Shown here: piece after piece, positions 23,337 to 30,945 of the stretch | Numbering within the stretch: position 1 is the stretch's first letter | Layout of the letters: every line of letters begins with the position of its first letter | DNA from: VRUE01 sp963814915 | GTDB taxonomy: Bacteria > Actinomycetota > Thermoleophilia > Solirubrobacterales > 70-9 | Reading direction: 5' to 3' | NCBI GenBank assembly: GCA_963814915.1 | Contig: CAWFEI010000005.1 | Location: 434,001-498,000, forward strand | Length of the DNA: 64,000 nucleotides | Translations under genes and position numbers: made by a program | The notes under the pieces: model-generated | The model's database searches: none | The model's input: the letters and a program-made list of their open reading frames with translations, nothing else | What the model was told of the DNA's origin: nothing

Positions 23337-24825
23337 GGTCCCTCCTCCTCAGTTGCAGCGCTTGGGCGACGTGGTCGCGTTCGATCCGGTCGGCGCCGTC
23401 GAGGTCGGCGATCGTCCGCGCCAGGCGCAGCACGCGGTCGTGGGCGCGACCGCTGAGACGCCGGCTCGAGTAGGTCTTGGCGAGGAGCGTGGCCGCGGGC
23501 TCCTCGAGCGAGCACTCGCGCGCCTCGCCCGGAGTCATCTCCGCGTTGCAGCGCCCGGCGCCGAGCCGCGCTTCCTGGCGCTGCCGCGCCGCCGCGACGC
23601 GCTCGCGCACCGGCGCGGATGCCTCACCGGGGGGACCGCCGATCTCGTCCGCGCCGGGCTGGCGGATCGCGACCAGGATGTCGAGCCGGTCGGCAAGGGC
23701 CCCGCTGAGGCGCCCCTGGTAGCGGCGGACGGCGAGTGGTGCGCAGGTGCACTCCGGGTCGGCTTCGCCACGCCCGCAGGGACACGGGTTGGAGGCGGCG
23801 ACGAGGGCGAAGCGGCAGGGCAGGCGACGGTTGCTCCCGGCCCGCGCGATTGTCACCCAACCGCTCTCCAGGGGCGCCCGCAGGGCCTCCAGGGCCTCGC
23901 GAGGGAACTCGCAGAGCTCGTCGAGGAAGAGCACGCCGCGGTGCGCCAGTGTCGCCTCGCCGGGCCCGGGCGGGTTGCCGCCGCCGACCAGCCCCGCCGC
24001 GGTGACAGTGTGGTGCGGGGCGCGGAACGGCCTTCCCCCCGCCGGACGCGCGCCGAGCCGTCCGCAGGCACTGGCGATCCGCGCCACCTCCAGCGCCTCA
24101 TCCGGGCTCAGCGGCGGCAGGATCGAGGGCAGGCGGCTCGCCGCCAGCGACTTGCCGGCGCCCGGCGGCCCGATCATCAGCACGCTGTGGCCGCCCGCGG
24201 CGGCGACCTCGAGCGCGTAGCGCAGGTGCGGCTGTCCACGCAGGTCGGCAAGGTCGGGCACGCTCTCCGACGGCCCGAGCGGCAGCGGCAGCGGAGAGGG
24301 CCGCTGCGGCGCCCAATCTCCTGCGGCCAGCGCCGCGACCTGCCCGAGGCCGTCGATCGGGATCACGTCCAACGACCCGGCCAGCGCGGCCTCGGGCCCG
24401 TTTGCCGCCGGGACGAGGATCGCCTCGATCCCCTCCTCACGCGCCGCCTCGGCGATCGCGAGCACCCCGGGGATCGGCCGCACCGAGCCGTCGAGCGCGA
24501 CCTCGCCCGCCATCGCGAGGCGCGGCAGCCGCTCCCAGTCCAACTGCCCGGAGGCGACGAGGAGCGCCACGGCAATCGGCAGGTCGAGCCCCGGCCCCGC
24601 CTTGCGCAGGCTCGCGGGCGCGAGGTTGGCGACGATCCGCTTCAGCGGGAACTCGAAGCCGCAGTTGGAGAGCGCAGCGCGCACCCGCTCGCGCGCCTCC
24701 CTGACCGCGGCGTCGGGGAGGCCGACGACGGAGAAGCCCGGCAGGCCGCGGTGCACGTCGACCTCGACCCGCACGGGCCTGGCCGCGATGCCGTCGAGCG
24801 TGAATGTCCGCGCCGTGGCGAGCAT
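23329..24825 (-). CDS. comM: YifB/ComM family Mg-chelatase-like AAA+ ATPase
   Basis: 498 residues. ComM is a hexameric helicase that promotes branch migration during natural transformation in other bacteria. An N-terminal Lon-like domain (RGLPGFSVVGLPDAAV) precedes the AAA+ core with Walker A GPPGAGKS, Walker B GVLFLDELCEF and the arginine-finger region. Cysteines in NPCPCGRGEADPECTCAP probably bind zinc. ATG 24825 is preferred over further upstream codons. GGGAGGG lies nine bases before it, one of the few clear ribosome binding sites among the minus-strand leader genes. Confidence 0.94.
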   Translation of the reverse strand: MLATARTFTLDGIAARPVRVEVDVHRGLPGFSVVGLPDAAVREARERVRAALSNCGFEFPLKRIVANLAPASLRKAGPGLDLPIAVALLVASGQLDWERLPRLAMAGEVALDGSVRPIPGVLAIAEAAREEGIEAILVPAANGPEAALAGSLDVIPIDGLGQVAALAAGDWAPQRPSPLPLPLGPSESVPDLADLRGQPHLRYALEVAAAGGHSVLMIGPPGAGKSLAASRLPSILPPLSPDEALEVARIASACGRLGARPAGGRPFRAPHHTVTAAGLVGGGNPPGPGEATLAHRGVLFLDELCEFPREALEALRAPLESGWVTIARAGSNRRLPCRFALVAASNPCPCGRGEADPECTCAPLAVRRYQGRLSGALADRLDILVAIRQPGADEIGGPPGEASAPVRERVAAARQRQEARLGAGRCNAEMTPGEARECSLEEPAATLLAKTYSSRRLSGRAHDRVLRLARTIADLDGADRIERDHVAQALQLRRRDRD

Positions 24826-24858
24826 TGAGGCCACCCTCCCGAGCCGGGACGCGCATGT

Positions 24859-24885
24859 GGCGCGCAGAGGGAAAAATCTCCGCGC
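24859..24885. promoter_or_regulatory. Imperfect hairpin between divergent comM and yraN
   Basis: GGCGCG and CGCGCC (6 bp), extended by GAG/CTC after a two-base bulge, surround a GGAAAAAT loop. It lies in the 110-base divergent gap upstream of both genes. Its role (operator or comM leader structure) is unknown. Confidence 0.3.
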
Positions 24886-24923
24886 CGAGTTCGTGACCGA
24901 AGGCATGCGCTCGGCCGGTGCCC

Positions 24924-24929
24924 TAGCTT
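24924..24929 (+). promoter_or_regulatory. -10 hexamer TAGCTT for leaderless yraN
   Basis: TAGCTT, then six bases, then ATG 24936. It is identical in sequence and spacing to the elements before priA and the CxxC gene. There is no Shine-Dalgarno. Confidence 0.55.
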
Positions 24930-24935
24930 CGGCGG

Positions 24936-25310
24936 ATGCCCCACGCCCGCCAACGGCTCGGCAGGGCGGCCGAGGACCTGGTCGCCGAGCGGCTGGCCAC
25001 CGCCGCCTGGGAGATCGTCGAGCGCAATGCCCGTACCCGCCACGGCGAGCTCGACATCGTCGCGCTCGACCGCCGCACCCTCGTCTTCATCGAGGTCAAG
25101 GCCGGCAGGGCCGGGTCGGAATACGGGCCCGAGCGCCCGGTGCTCGCGGTCGGGCCGCGCAAGCAGCGCCGCATCCGCCGCCTCGCCACGGCCTGGATGA
25201 GCGAGCGGCGCGAGCTACCGCGCTACAAGGAGATCCGCTTCGACGCGGTCGGCGTCACCTACGACCGCGGCCACGTGGTCGACTACGAGCACCTCCGGGG
25301 TGCATTCTGA
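24936..25310 (+). CDS. yraN: YraN/UPF0102 family endonuclease-like protein
   Basis: 124 residues with the restriction-endonuclease-like fold of the UPF0102 family. The N-terminal GRAAEDLVAERL helix leads to the catalytic RHGELDIVALD and VFIEVKAGR motifs (Glu/Asp and ExK). The family is suggested to act on branched DNA but its role is not firmly known. In other actinobacteria it lies in the same orientation between rnhB and comM. Here it is inverted on the plus strand with its own leaderless promoter, converging on rnhB. Confidence 0.9.
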   Translation: MPHARQRLGRAAEDLVAERLATAAWEIVERNARTRHGELDIVALDRRTLVFIEVKAGRAGSEYGPERPVLAVGPRKQRRIRRLATAWMSERRELPRYKEIRFDAVGVTYDRGHVVDYEHLRGAF

Positions 25311-25311
25311 A

Positions 25312-25353
25312 CTCGAGTTCGCCTGATCAAGCAGCCGGTCAGGCGAACTCGAG
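25312..25353. terminator. Perfect 15-bp inverted repeat between convergent yraN and rnhB
   Basis: CTCGAGTTCGCCTGA (25312-25326) and its exact complement (25339-25353) flank a 12-base loop. The right arm is the last four sense codons and stop of rnhB, so the left arm is an inverted copy of a gene end placed just after the yraN stop. The structure can form in either transcript and probably serves as a bidirectional terminator, although no T-tract follows. Confidence 0.55.
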
Positions 25354-25926
25354 CTGGGAGTAGGCGACCGACTGGAACGAACGGCGATGCAGGGGCGAGA
25401 TGCCGAGGCGCTCGATCGCCGCCCGGTGCTCGGGGGTCGAGTAGCCGACGTGCTCCTCGAATCCCCAGCCGGGATGGGTGCCCGCGGCGCCGTGCATGTA
25501 GCGGTCGCGAGTCACCTTCGCGATCACGGAGGCGGCGGCTATCGCCGCGCTCGTCCCGTCGCCTTCGACCACGGCCCTGTGGGGGACGCTGCACTCGCGC
25601 AGCGCGAAGCCGTCGACCAGGCAGGTCGCCCCCGCGCCCGGCGCCAGCCCTTCCAGCGCGCGGGAGAGCGCTTCGATGTTGGTCACGTGAAGGCCCCGGT
25701 CGTCGATCCCGCGTGCGCAGCGAATGACGACGCTGACCCGGTCGGCGGCCCGCAGGACGGCCGGGTAGAGCTCCTCACGCTTCTCGGGCTTCATCTGCTT
25801 GGAGTCGTGCAGCCCGGCCAGGGCACGGCGATCGGCGCGTGAGAGGGCCTCGTAGTCGAGCAGCACCGCGGCGGCGACCAGCGGCCCGGCGAGACAGCCC
25901 CGTCCGGCCTCGTCGGCACCCGCCAC
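25339..25926 (-). CDS. rnhB: Ribonuclease HII
   Basis: RNase HII removes ribonucleotides embedded in DNA. The catalytic DEAGRG is near the N-terminus, with LHDSKQMKPEKRE, the second Asp region CLVDGFAL and DGTSAAIAAASVIAKVTRD all present. GTG 25926 is the last usable canonical start and gives 195 residues. The frame stays open upstream through LARSRRLFAFDRGL, which looks like genuine protein, back to GTG 26103 inside lepB. The real start may therefore be further upstream, overlapping lepB by up to 107 bases. It is co-transcribed with lepB. Confidence 0.9.
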   Translation of the reverse strand: MAGADEAGRGCLAGPLVAAAVLLDYEALSRADRRALAGLHDSKQMKPEKREELYPAVLRAADRVSVVIRCARGIDDRGLHVTNIEALSRALEGLAPGAGATCLVDGFALRECSVPHRAVVEGDGTSAAIAAASVIAKVTRDRYMHGAAGTHPGWGFEEHVGYSTPEHRAAIERLGISPLHRRSFQSVAYSQLEFA

Positions 25927-25996
25927 CTGGCCGCTGCCGAGGCCACGATCGAAGGCAAAGAGTCGGCGCGAACGCGCCAGGCGGCGCTGGTGCGCC

Positions 25997-26566
25997 TTAG
26001 AGGATCCCGACCCGGTCCGGGGGCCAGTAGGTGGCGAAGGCCTTGCCGATGATCCACTTGCGGGGGACGGGTCCCCAGAAACGGCTGTCGTCACTTGCCC
26101 CACGGTTGTCGCCCATCATGAAGTAGTAGCCGGGTGGAACGACGATCGGTTTGGGCAAATTGCAGGCCGGAGCCGGCCCGCAGGGCAGCGTGTAGGACTC
26201 TTCGGTCTTCTCAACCCCGTTGACGACCGGGTGGCCGCCGCGGACACTGAGCGTGTCGCCCGGTCCGGCGACGATCCGCTTGATGAAGTTCTGGCTCGAC
26301 TCCTCGGGGGTCGGGCGCGGGCAGGACTGCCGCGGCGAGTGCGGGGTGCCGCATTCGGTGCCCCGGTCAGCACCCTTGGGCGGATGGAAGACGACGATGT
26401 CGCCGATCGAGGGGTCTTCGAAGTGATAGATGAAGCGGCTGACGAGGACCCGCTGGCCGATGTCGAGCGTCGGCTCCATCGATCCGGAGGGGATTTGGTA
26501 CGGCTTGATCAGCCAGGCTTGGATCGCCAGCGCCAGACCCAGTGCCAGGGCGACGATAACGACCAA
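25997..26566 (-). CDS. lepB: Signal peptidase I
   Basis: 189 residues as written. LepB removes signal peptides from exported proteins at the membrane. One N-terminal membrane helix (VVIVALALGLALAIQAWLI) is followed by the catalytic Ser in IPSGSMEPTL, the Lys in FIKRIVAGPGD and the box E motif GDNRGASDDSRFWGPV. The annotated TTG 26566 falls at the membrane helix. The frame continues upstream as a basic cytoplasmic tail (PKPKSRAGGLVE) to CTG 26617, which overlaps the rplS stop. The true start is therefore probably non-canonical. It follows rplS and precedes rnhB. Confidence 0.92.
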   Translation of the reverse strand: MVVIVALALGLALAIQAWLIKPYQIPSGSMEPTLDIGQRVLVSRFIYHFEDPSIGDIVVFHPPKGADRGTECGTPHSPRQSCPRPTPEESSQNFIKRIVAGPGDTLSVRGGHPVVNGVEKTEESYTLPCGPAPACNLPKPIVVPPGYYFMMGDNRGASDDSRFWGPVPRKWIIGKAFATYWPPDRVGIL

Positions 26567-26613
26567 CTCGACAAGTCCGCCGGCGCGGCTCTTCGGCTTG
26601 GGAATAAGCGGTC

Positions 26614-27222
26614 TCAGGCCGGGTCCTCACCGGAGTCGCCGGAGTCCTCCCGCGGCGACTCATCCTCGGCATCCTGCGCCGGGGCGGTGTCCTCGGTCTC
26701 CCCTGCCTCGGGCGCCTCAGCGTCCGTGCTTTCCTCAGCTGCTTCTGCCGCGGGGGCGTCCTCCTGCGGGGCGTCCTCGGCTTCAGCCTCTTCGACGGTG
26801 GCGCCCTCGGCGTCAACCGCCGCCGGCTCCTCGGCCTCGGCCTCGGCCGGAGTCGAGATCAGCTCCTCGTCGATCCCCCAACGCCGCTCGGCGACACGGG
26901 CAGCCTTGCCGATCCGCCCGCGCAGGTAATAGAGCTTGGCGCGGCGAACGTCGCCGCGGGCCGCCACCTCGAGCGTCTCGATCTTCGGCGAGTGCAGCGG
27001 GAACGTCCGCTCCACGCCGACACCAAATGACTGCTTGCGCACGGTGAACGTCTCGCGCGCGCCGGAGCCCTGCCGCTTGAGCACGATGCCCTCGAAGACC
27101 TGGGTTCGTTCGCGTGAGCCCTCGACCACCTTGAAGTGGACGCGCACGCGGTCGCCGGCGGCGAAGGGCGGAATGCCCTGCCGCTGCTGACTGCGCTCGA
27201 TGCTGTCGATTACGGAGCTCAT
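26614..27222 (-). CDS. rplS: Ribosomal protein L19 with long acidic C-terminal extension
   Basis: 202 residues against about 115 for a normal L19. Residues 1-117 are a standard L19 of the 50S subunit, with FAAGDRVRVHFKVVEG, RTQVFEGIVLKRQG and RGDVRRAKLYYLRG. From about residue 118 a tail of some 85 residues is made almost only of Ala, Glu, Asp, Pro and Thr and ends SGDSGEDPA. It is in frame with no sign of a frameshift. ATG 27222 is preceded by a hairpin and a T6 run rather than a Shine-Dalgarno. It sits in the trmD-rplS-lepB order. Confidence 0.94.
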   Translation of the reverse strand: MSSVIDSIERSQQRQGIPPFAAGDRVRVHFKVVEGSRERTQVFEGIVLKRQGSGARETFTVRKQSFGVGVERTFPLHSPKIETLEVAARGDVRRAKLYYLRGRIGKAARVAERRWGIDEELISTPAEAEAEEPAAVDAEGATVEEAEAEDAPQEDAPAAEAAEESTDAEAPEAGETEDTAPAQDAEDESPREDSGDSGEDPA

Positions 27223-27230
27223 CTGGCGAG

Positions 27231-27268
27231 AAAAAACCGCCGGAGCCGGAAACGGCAGCCGCGCGGTT
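27231..27268 (-). terminator. Terminator-like hairpin with T6 between trmD and rplS
   Basis: On the minus strand AACCGC and GCGGTT enclose a smaller GCCG-TTTC-CGGC hairpin, and a run of six T follows. The run ends eight bases before the rplS ATG. This could terminate or attenuate trmD transcripts and so set L19 expression independently. It is the clearest hairpin-plus-T-tract in the window. Confidence 0.45.
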
Positions 27269-27280
27269 GCGGCATCGTAC

Positions 27281-27958
27281 CTACTCGGGGTCTTTTTCGA
27301 ACTGCTCAGCCCGGGCCCTGCTCTGCTCCGCCCGCCACCGGCGGACGCGCTCGTGGTCACCGGAGAGCAGGACATCGGGCACGCCCCAGCCCCGGTAGGC
27401 AGGCGGGCGGGTGTAATGCGGGTACTCGGGCGCCCCCTCGAGCAGGCGGCTGAAGGACTCCTCGACGGCGCTCTGCTCGTGCCCGAGCGCCCCGGGCAGC
27501 TTGCGCATCAGCACGTCGGCGACGACCATCGCCGGCAGCTCGCCCCCGGCGAGGACGTAGCGGCCGATCGAGACCTCGTCGTCGGCGAAGTGCTCGTGAA
27601 CGCGCTCGTCGAAACCCTCGTAGCGCCCACAGAGCAGCGCCAAGTGGGGCTCCGCGGTCAGCTCGTCGGCGAACTCGTCGTCGAGCAGCCGCCCGGTCGG
27701 CGAGAGCAGCACCACCCGCGGGCTCTCGCCGCGCACGTAGGCGGATTGCAGGGCCGCGTCGACCACATCGACACGCAGCACCATCCCGGCGCCGCCGCCG
27801 TAGGGCGCGTCGTCGACCTGCCCGGCCCCGAGTGGGGTCGTCTCGCGGTAGTTGAACAGGTTCAGCTGATTGCCCTTCGACAGCGCGTTCTGCACCGATC
27901 GCTGGCCCTGGAACCAGTCGAAGGCCTCCGGGAAGAGGGTGAAGACGTCGAGCCGCAA
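27281..27958 (-). CDS. trmD: tRNA (guanine-N1)-methyltransferase
   Basis: 225 residues of the knotted SPOUT class. TrmD methylates G37 next to the anticodon. LALLCGRYEGFDERV and DEVSIGRYVLAGGELPAM form the SAM-binding knot, and YPHYTRPPAYRG plus VPDVLLSGDHERVRRWR complete the signature. The start is a TTG at 27958, 12 bases after khpA, with no ribosome binding site, so coupling to khpA is likely. The rimM gene that usually lies between khpA and trmD is absent. Confidence 0.96.
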   Translation of the reverse strand: MRLDVFTLFPEAFDWFQGQRSVQNALSKGNQLNLFNYRETTPLGAGQVDDAPYGGGAGMVLRVDVVDAALQSAYVRGESPRVVLLSPTGRLLDDEFADELTAEPHLALLCGRYEGFDERVHEHFADDEVSIGRYVLAGGELPAMVVADVLMRKLPGALGHEQSAVEESFSRLLEGAPEYPHYTRPPAYRGWGVPDVLLSGDHERVRRWRAEQSRARAEQFEKDPE

Positions 27959-27970
27959 GGTGGGCGCCGC

Positions 27971-28201
27971 TCAGTCGAGGATGTCGACGACGACGCGCCG
28001 ATCGAGGCGCACCGCGGCGGCCTTGGCGACGGTGCGGATCGCGTTCGCGACCCGTCCGCCTTTGCCGATCACGCGCCCGAGATCGCCCTCGGCCACGCTG
28101 ATCTCATAGATGAGGTCGCCGTCCTCTTCGAGCTCCTCGACCTCGACCGCCTCGGGGTCCTCGACCAGTGCCCTGACGAGGAACTCCAATAGCTCGGTCA
28201 C
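27971..28201 (-). CDS. khpA: KH-domain RNA-binding protein
   Basis: 76 residues with one KH domain. The GxxG loop appears as GRVIGKGGRVANAIR. KhpA is a global RNA chaperone that partners KhpB/Jag in Gram-positive bacteria. It lies between rpsP and trmD, its standard location, with a GTG start three bases after the rpsP stop. Confidence 0.93.
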   Translation of the reverse strand: MTELLEFLVRALVEDPEAVEVEELEEDGDLIYEISVAEGDLGRVIGKGGRVANAIRTVAKAAAVRLDRRVVVDILD

Positions 28202-28204
28202 CGC

Positions 28205-28459
28205 TCAGCTTCCGGAGGCGGCGATGCCCTTGGTCCGCAGCAGGGTGGCCACCGTCTCCGAGGGCTGTGCCCCGTGCTCGAGCCAGTGCTTGGCGCGCTG
28301 CTCGTCGAACTCGATCGTCGAGGGCTCGGTCTGCGGGTTGTAGCGGCCGATCGTCTCGATCGTGCGCCCGTCGCGAGGCGAGCGTTTGTCGGCGACGACG
28401 ATTCGCCACACGGGGTTCTTCTTCGAACCCACACGTCTGAGTCTGATGCGCACGGCCAT
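28205..28459 (-). CDS. rpsP: Ribosomal protein S16
   Basis: 84 residues, a component of the 30S subunit. MAVRIRLRRVGSKKNP and IETIGRYNPQTEP are the family signatures, and the C-terminus has VATLLRTKGI. It leads the rpsP-khpA-trmD-rplS-lepB-rnhB operon. TAACCT (28471-28476, minus strand) eleven bases before the ATG is a plausible -10 giving a leader of only a few bases. Confidence 0.96.
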   Translation of the reverse strand: MAVRIRLRRVGSKKNPVWRIVVADKRSPRDGRTIETIGRYNPQTEPSTIEFDEQRAKHWLEHGAQPSETVATLLRTKGIAASGS

Positions 28460-28470
28460 TGGGACCGGGC

Positions 28471-28476
28471 AGGTTA
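28471..28476 (-). promoter_or_regulatory. Candidate -10 hexamer TAACCT for the rpsP operon
   Basis: TAACCT is 11 bases upstream of the rpsP ATG. It lies in the 92-base gap between ffh and rpsP, which also holds a dispersed palindrome (28488-28522). Confidence 0.4.
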
Positions 28477-28487
28477 CATGACCGTCA

Positions 28488-28522
28488 CCGGCATGCCCGG
28501 ACGCGAAGCGGAGGACATGCCG
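28488..28522. repeat. Dispersed palindromic element, copy A (intergenic)
   Basis: A 35-base element with arms CGGCATG and CATGCCG (28489-28495 and 28516-28522) and the core CCCGGACGCGAAGCGGAGGA. A near-identical copy lies inside the flippase gene at 49855-49890. Between the copies only the terminal base and one base in each arm differ (G to C in the left arm, C to G in the right), which preserves pairing. This is strong evidence that the palindrome itself is maintained. It may be a REP-like or miniature mobile element. Confidence 0.7.
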
Positions 28523-28551
28523 TTTTGTTGGCGCACAGGGCGTCCCCGTCG

Positions 28552-29916
<1,365 letters not shown>

Positions 29917-29922
29917 GCCTTC

Positions 29923-29928
29923 AGGCTA
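29923..29928 (-). promoter_or_regulatory. -10 hexamer TAGCCT for ffh, overlapping the ftsY stop codon
   Basis: TAGCCT, six bases, GTG 29916. The TAG (29926-29928) is the termination codon of ftsY. This is the same dual use seen at thiD/ilvD. Confidence 0.55.
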
Positions 29929-30921
29929 CTCGGCGAGCAGGGCGCGGGCGAATTCCTCGGGGTCGAACGGGCGCAGGTCCTCAAGCGTCTCGCCGGCCCC
30001 GATCAGTTTGACCGGGATGCCCACCTCGTTGGCGATCGCAAGCACGATCCCGCCCTTCGCGGTGCCGTCGAGCTTGGTCAGGACGACGCCGTCGACCTCG
30101 ACCGCCTCGGAGAAGATCTTCGCCTGCCGCAGTCCGTTCTGGCCGGTCGTCGCGTCGATCGAGATCAGCGTCTCGTGCGGAGCGTCAGGCATCTGCTTGG
30201 CGATCACCCGGCGCACCTTCGCGAGCTCGTCCATCAGGTTGCCCTGGGTGTGCAGCCTTCCCGCCGTGTCGACGATCACCACGTCGGCGCCGCGGGCGCG
30301 GGCGGCGGCGATCGCGTCATAGGCGACCGCGCCCGGATCGCCGCCGGGGTCCGAGCGGATCAGCTCCGCCCCGGCCCGCCGCGCCCACTCCGCGAGCTGC
30401 TCAGCGGCCGCCGCGCGGTAGGTGTCGCCGGCCGCCATGACCACCGACAGCCCGAGCTCCTTGGAGAGGTGCCAGGCGATCTTGCCGATCGTCGTCGTCT
30501 TGCCGGTCCCGTTGACGCCGACCATCAGCAGCACCGCCGGCTCGGCGCTGAGGTCGATCGGCGCTCGCCCGGCCGAGGCCACCTCGGCGAGGATCTCGAT
30601 CAGCCGCTCATGCACGGCCTCGCCGTCGGCCGGGACGACCCCGCTCTCGACCTCGCGCTCAAGCCGCTCGACGACCTCGGCGGTCGTCGGCGCCCCGGCG
30701 TCGGCCATGATCAGCGCCTCCTCGAGGCGCTCCCAGGTTTCTTCGTCGATGCGGTCGAAGAGGCTGGCCGAGATCTCCTCGACCAGCGCCTGGCGGCTCT
30801 TCGAGAGGCTCTCGCGCAAGCGGCGGAAGACGCCACTACGGCGTTCCTCGCCCTGTGGCTCGGCCGCGGCCGCCGGCTCGCGCGCGCCGAGATCGAAGAT
30901 CTCCTGCCAGGAGGTGGGCAT
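29926..30921 (-). CDS. ftsY: Signal recognition particle receptor FtsY
   Basis: 331 residues. FtsY is the membrane receptor GTPase for the SRP. The NG domain shows VGVNGTGKTTTIGKIA, DTAGRLHTQGNLMDELAK and TKLDGTAKGGIVLAIA. The acidic A domain is very short (about 30 residues), as in many actinobacteria. ATG 30921 lies seven bases after TAGGAT (30929-30934), in the 24-base gap after smc, so it can be transcribed independently of smc. Confidence 0.97.
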   Translation of the reverse strand: MPTSWQEIFDLGAREPAAAAEPQGEERRSGVFRRLRESLSKSRQALVEEISASLFDRIDEETWERLEEALIMADAGAPTTAEVVERLEREVESGVVPADGEAVHERLIEILAEVASAGRAPIDLSAEPAVLLMVGVNGTGKTTTIGKIAWHLSKELGLSVVMAAGDTYRAAAAEQLAEWARRAGAELIRSDPGGDPGAVAYDAIAAARARGADVVIVDTAGRLHTQGNLMDELAKVRRVIAKQMPDAPHETLISIDATTGQNGLRQAKIFSEAVEVDGVVLTKLDGTAKGGIVLAIANEVGIPVKLIGAGETLEDLRPFDPEEFARALLAE

Positions 30922-30928
30922 GGCGGCA

Positions 30929-30934
30929 ATCCTA
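30929..30934 (-). promoter_or_regulatory. -10 hexamer TAGGAT for leaderless ftsY
   Basis: TAGGAT, seven bases, ATG 30921. There is no Shine-Dalgarno in the gap after smc. Confidence 0.5.
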
Positions 30935-30945
30935 TGGACTGGCGG

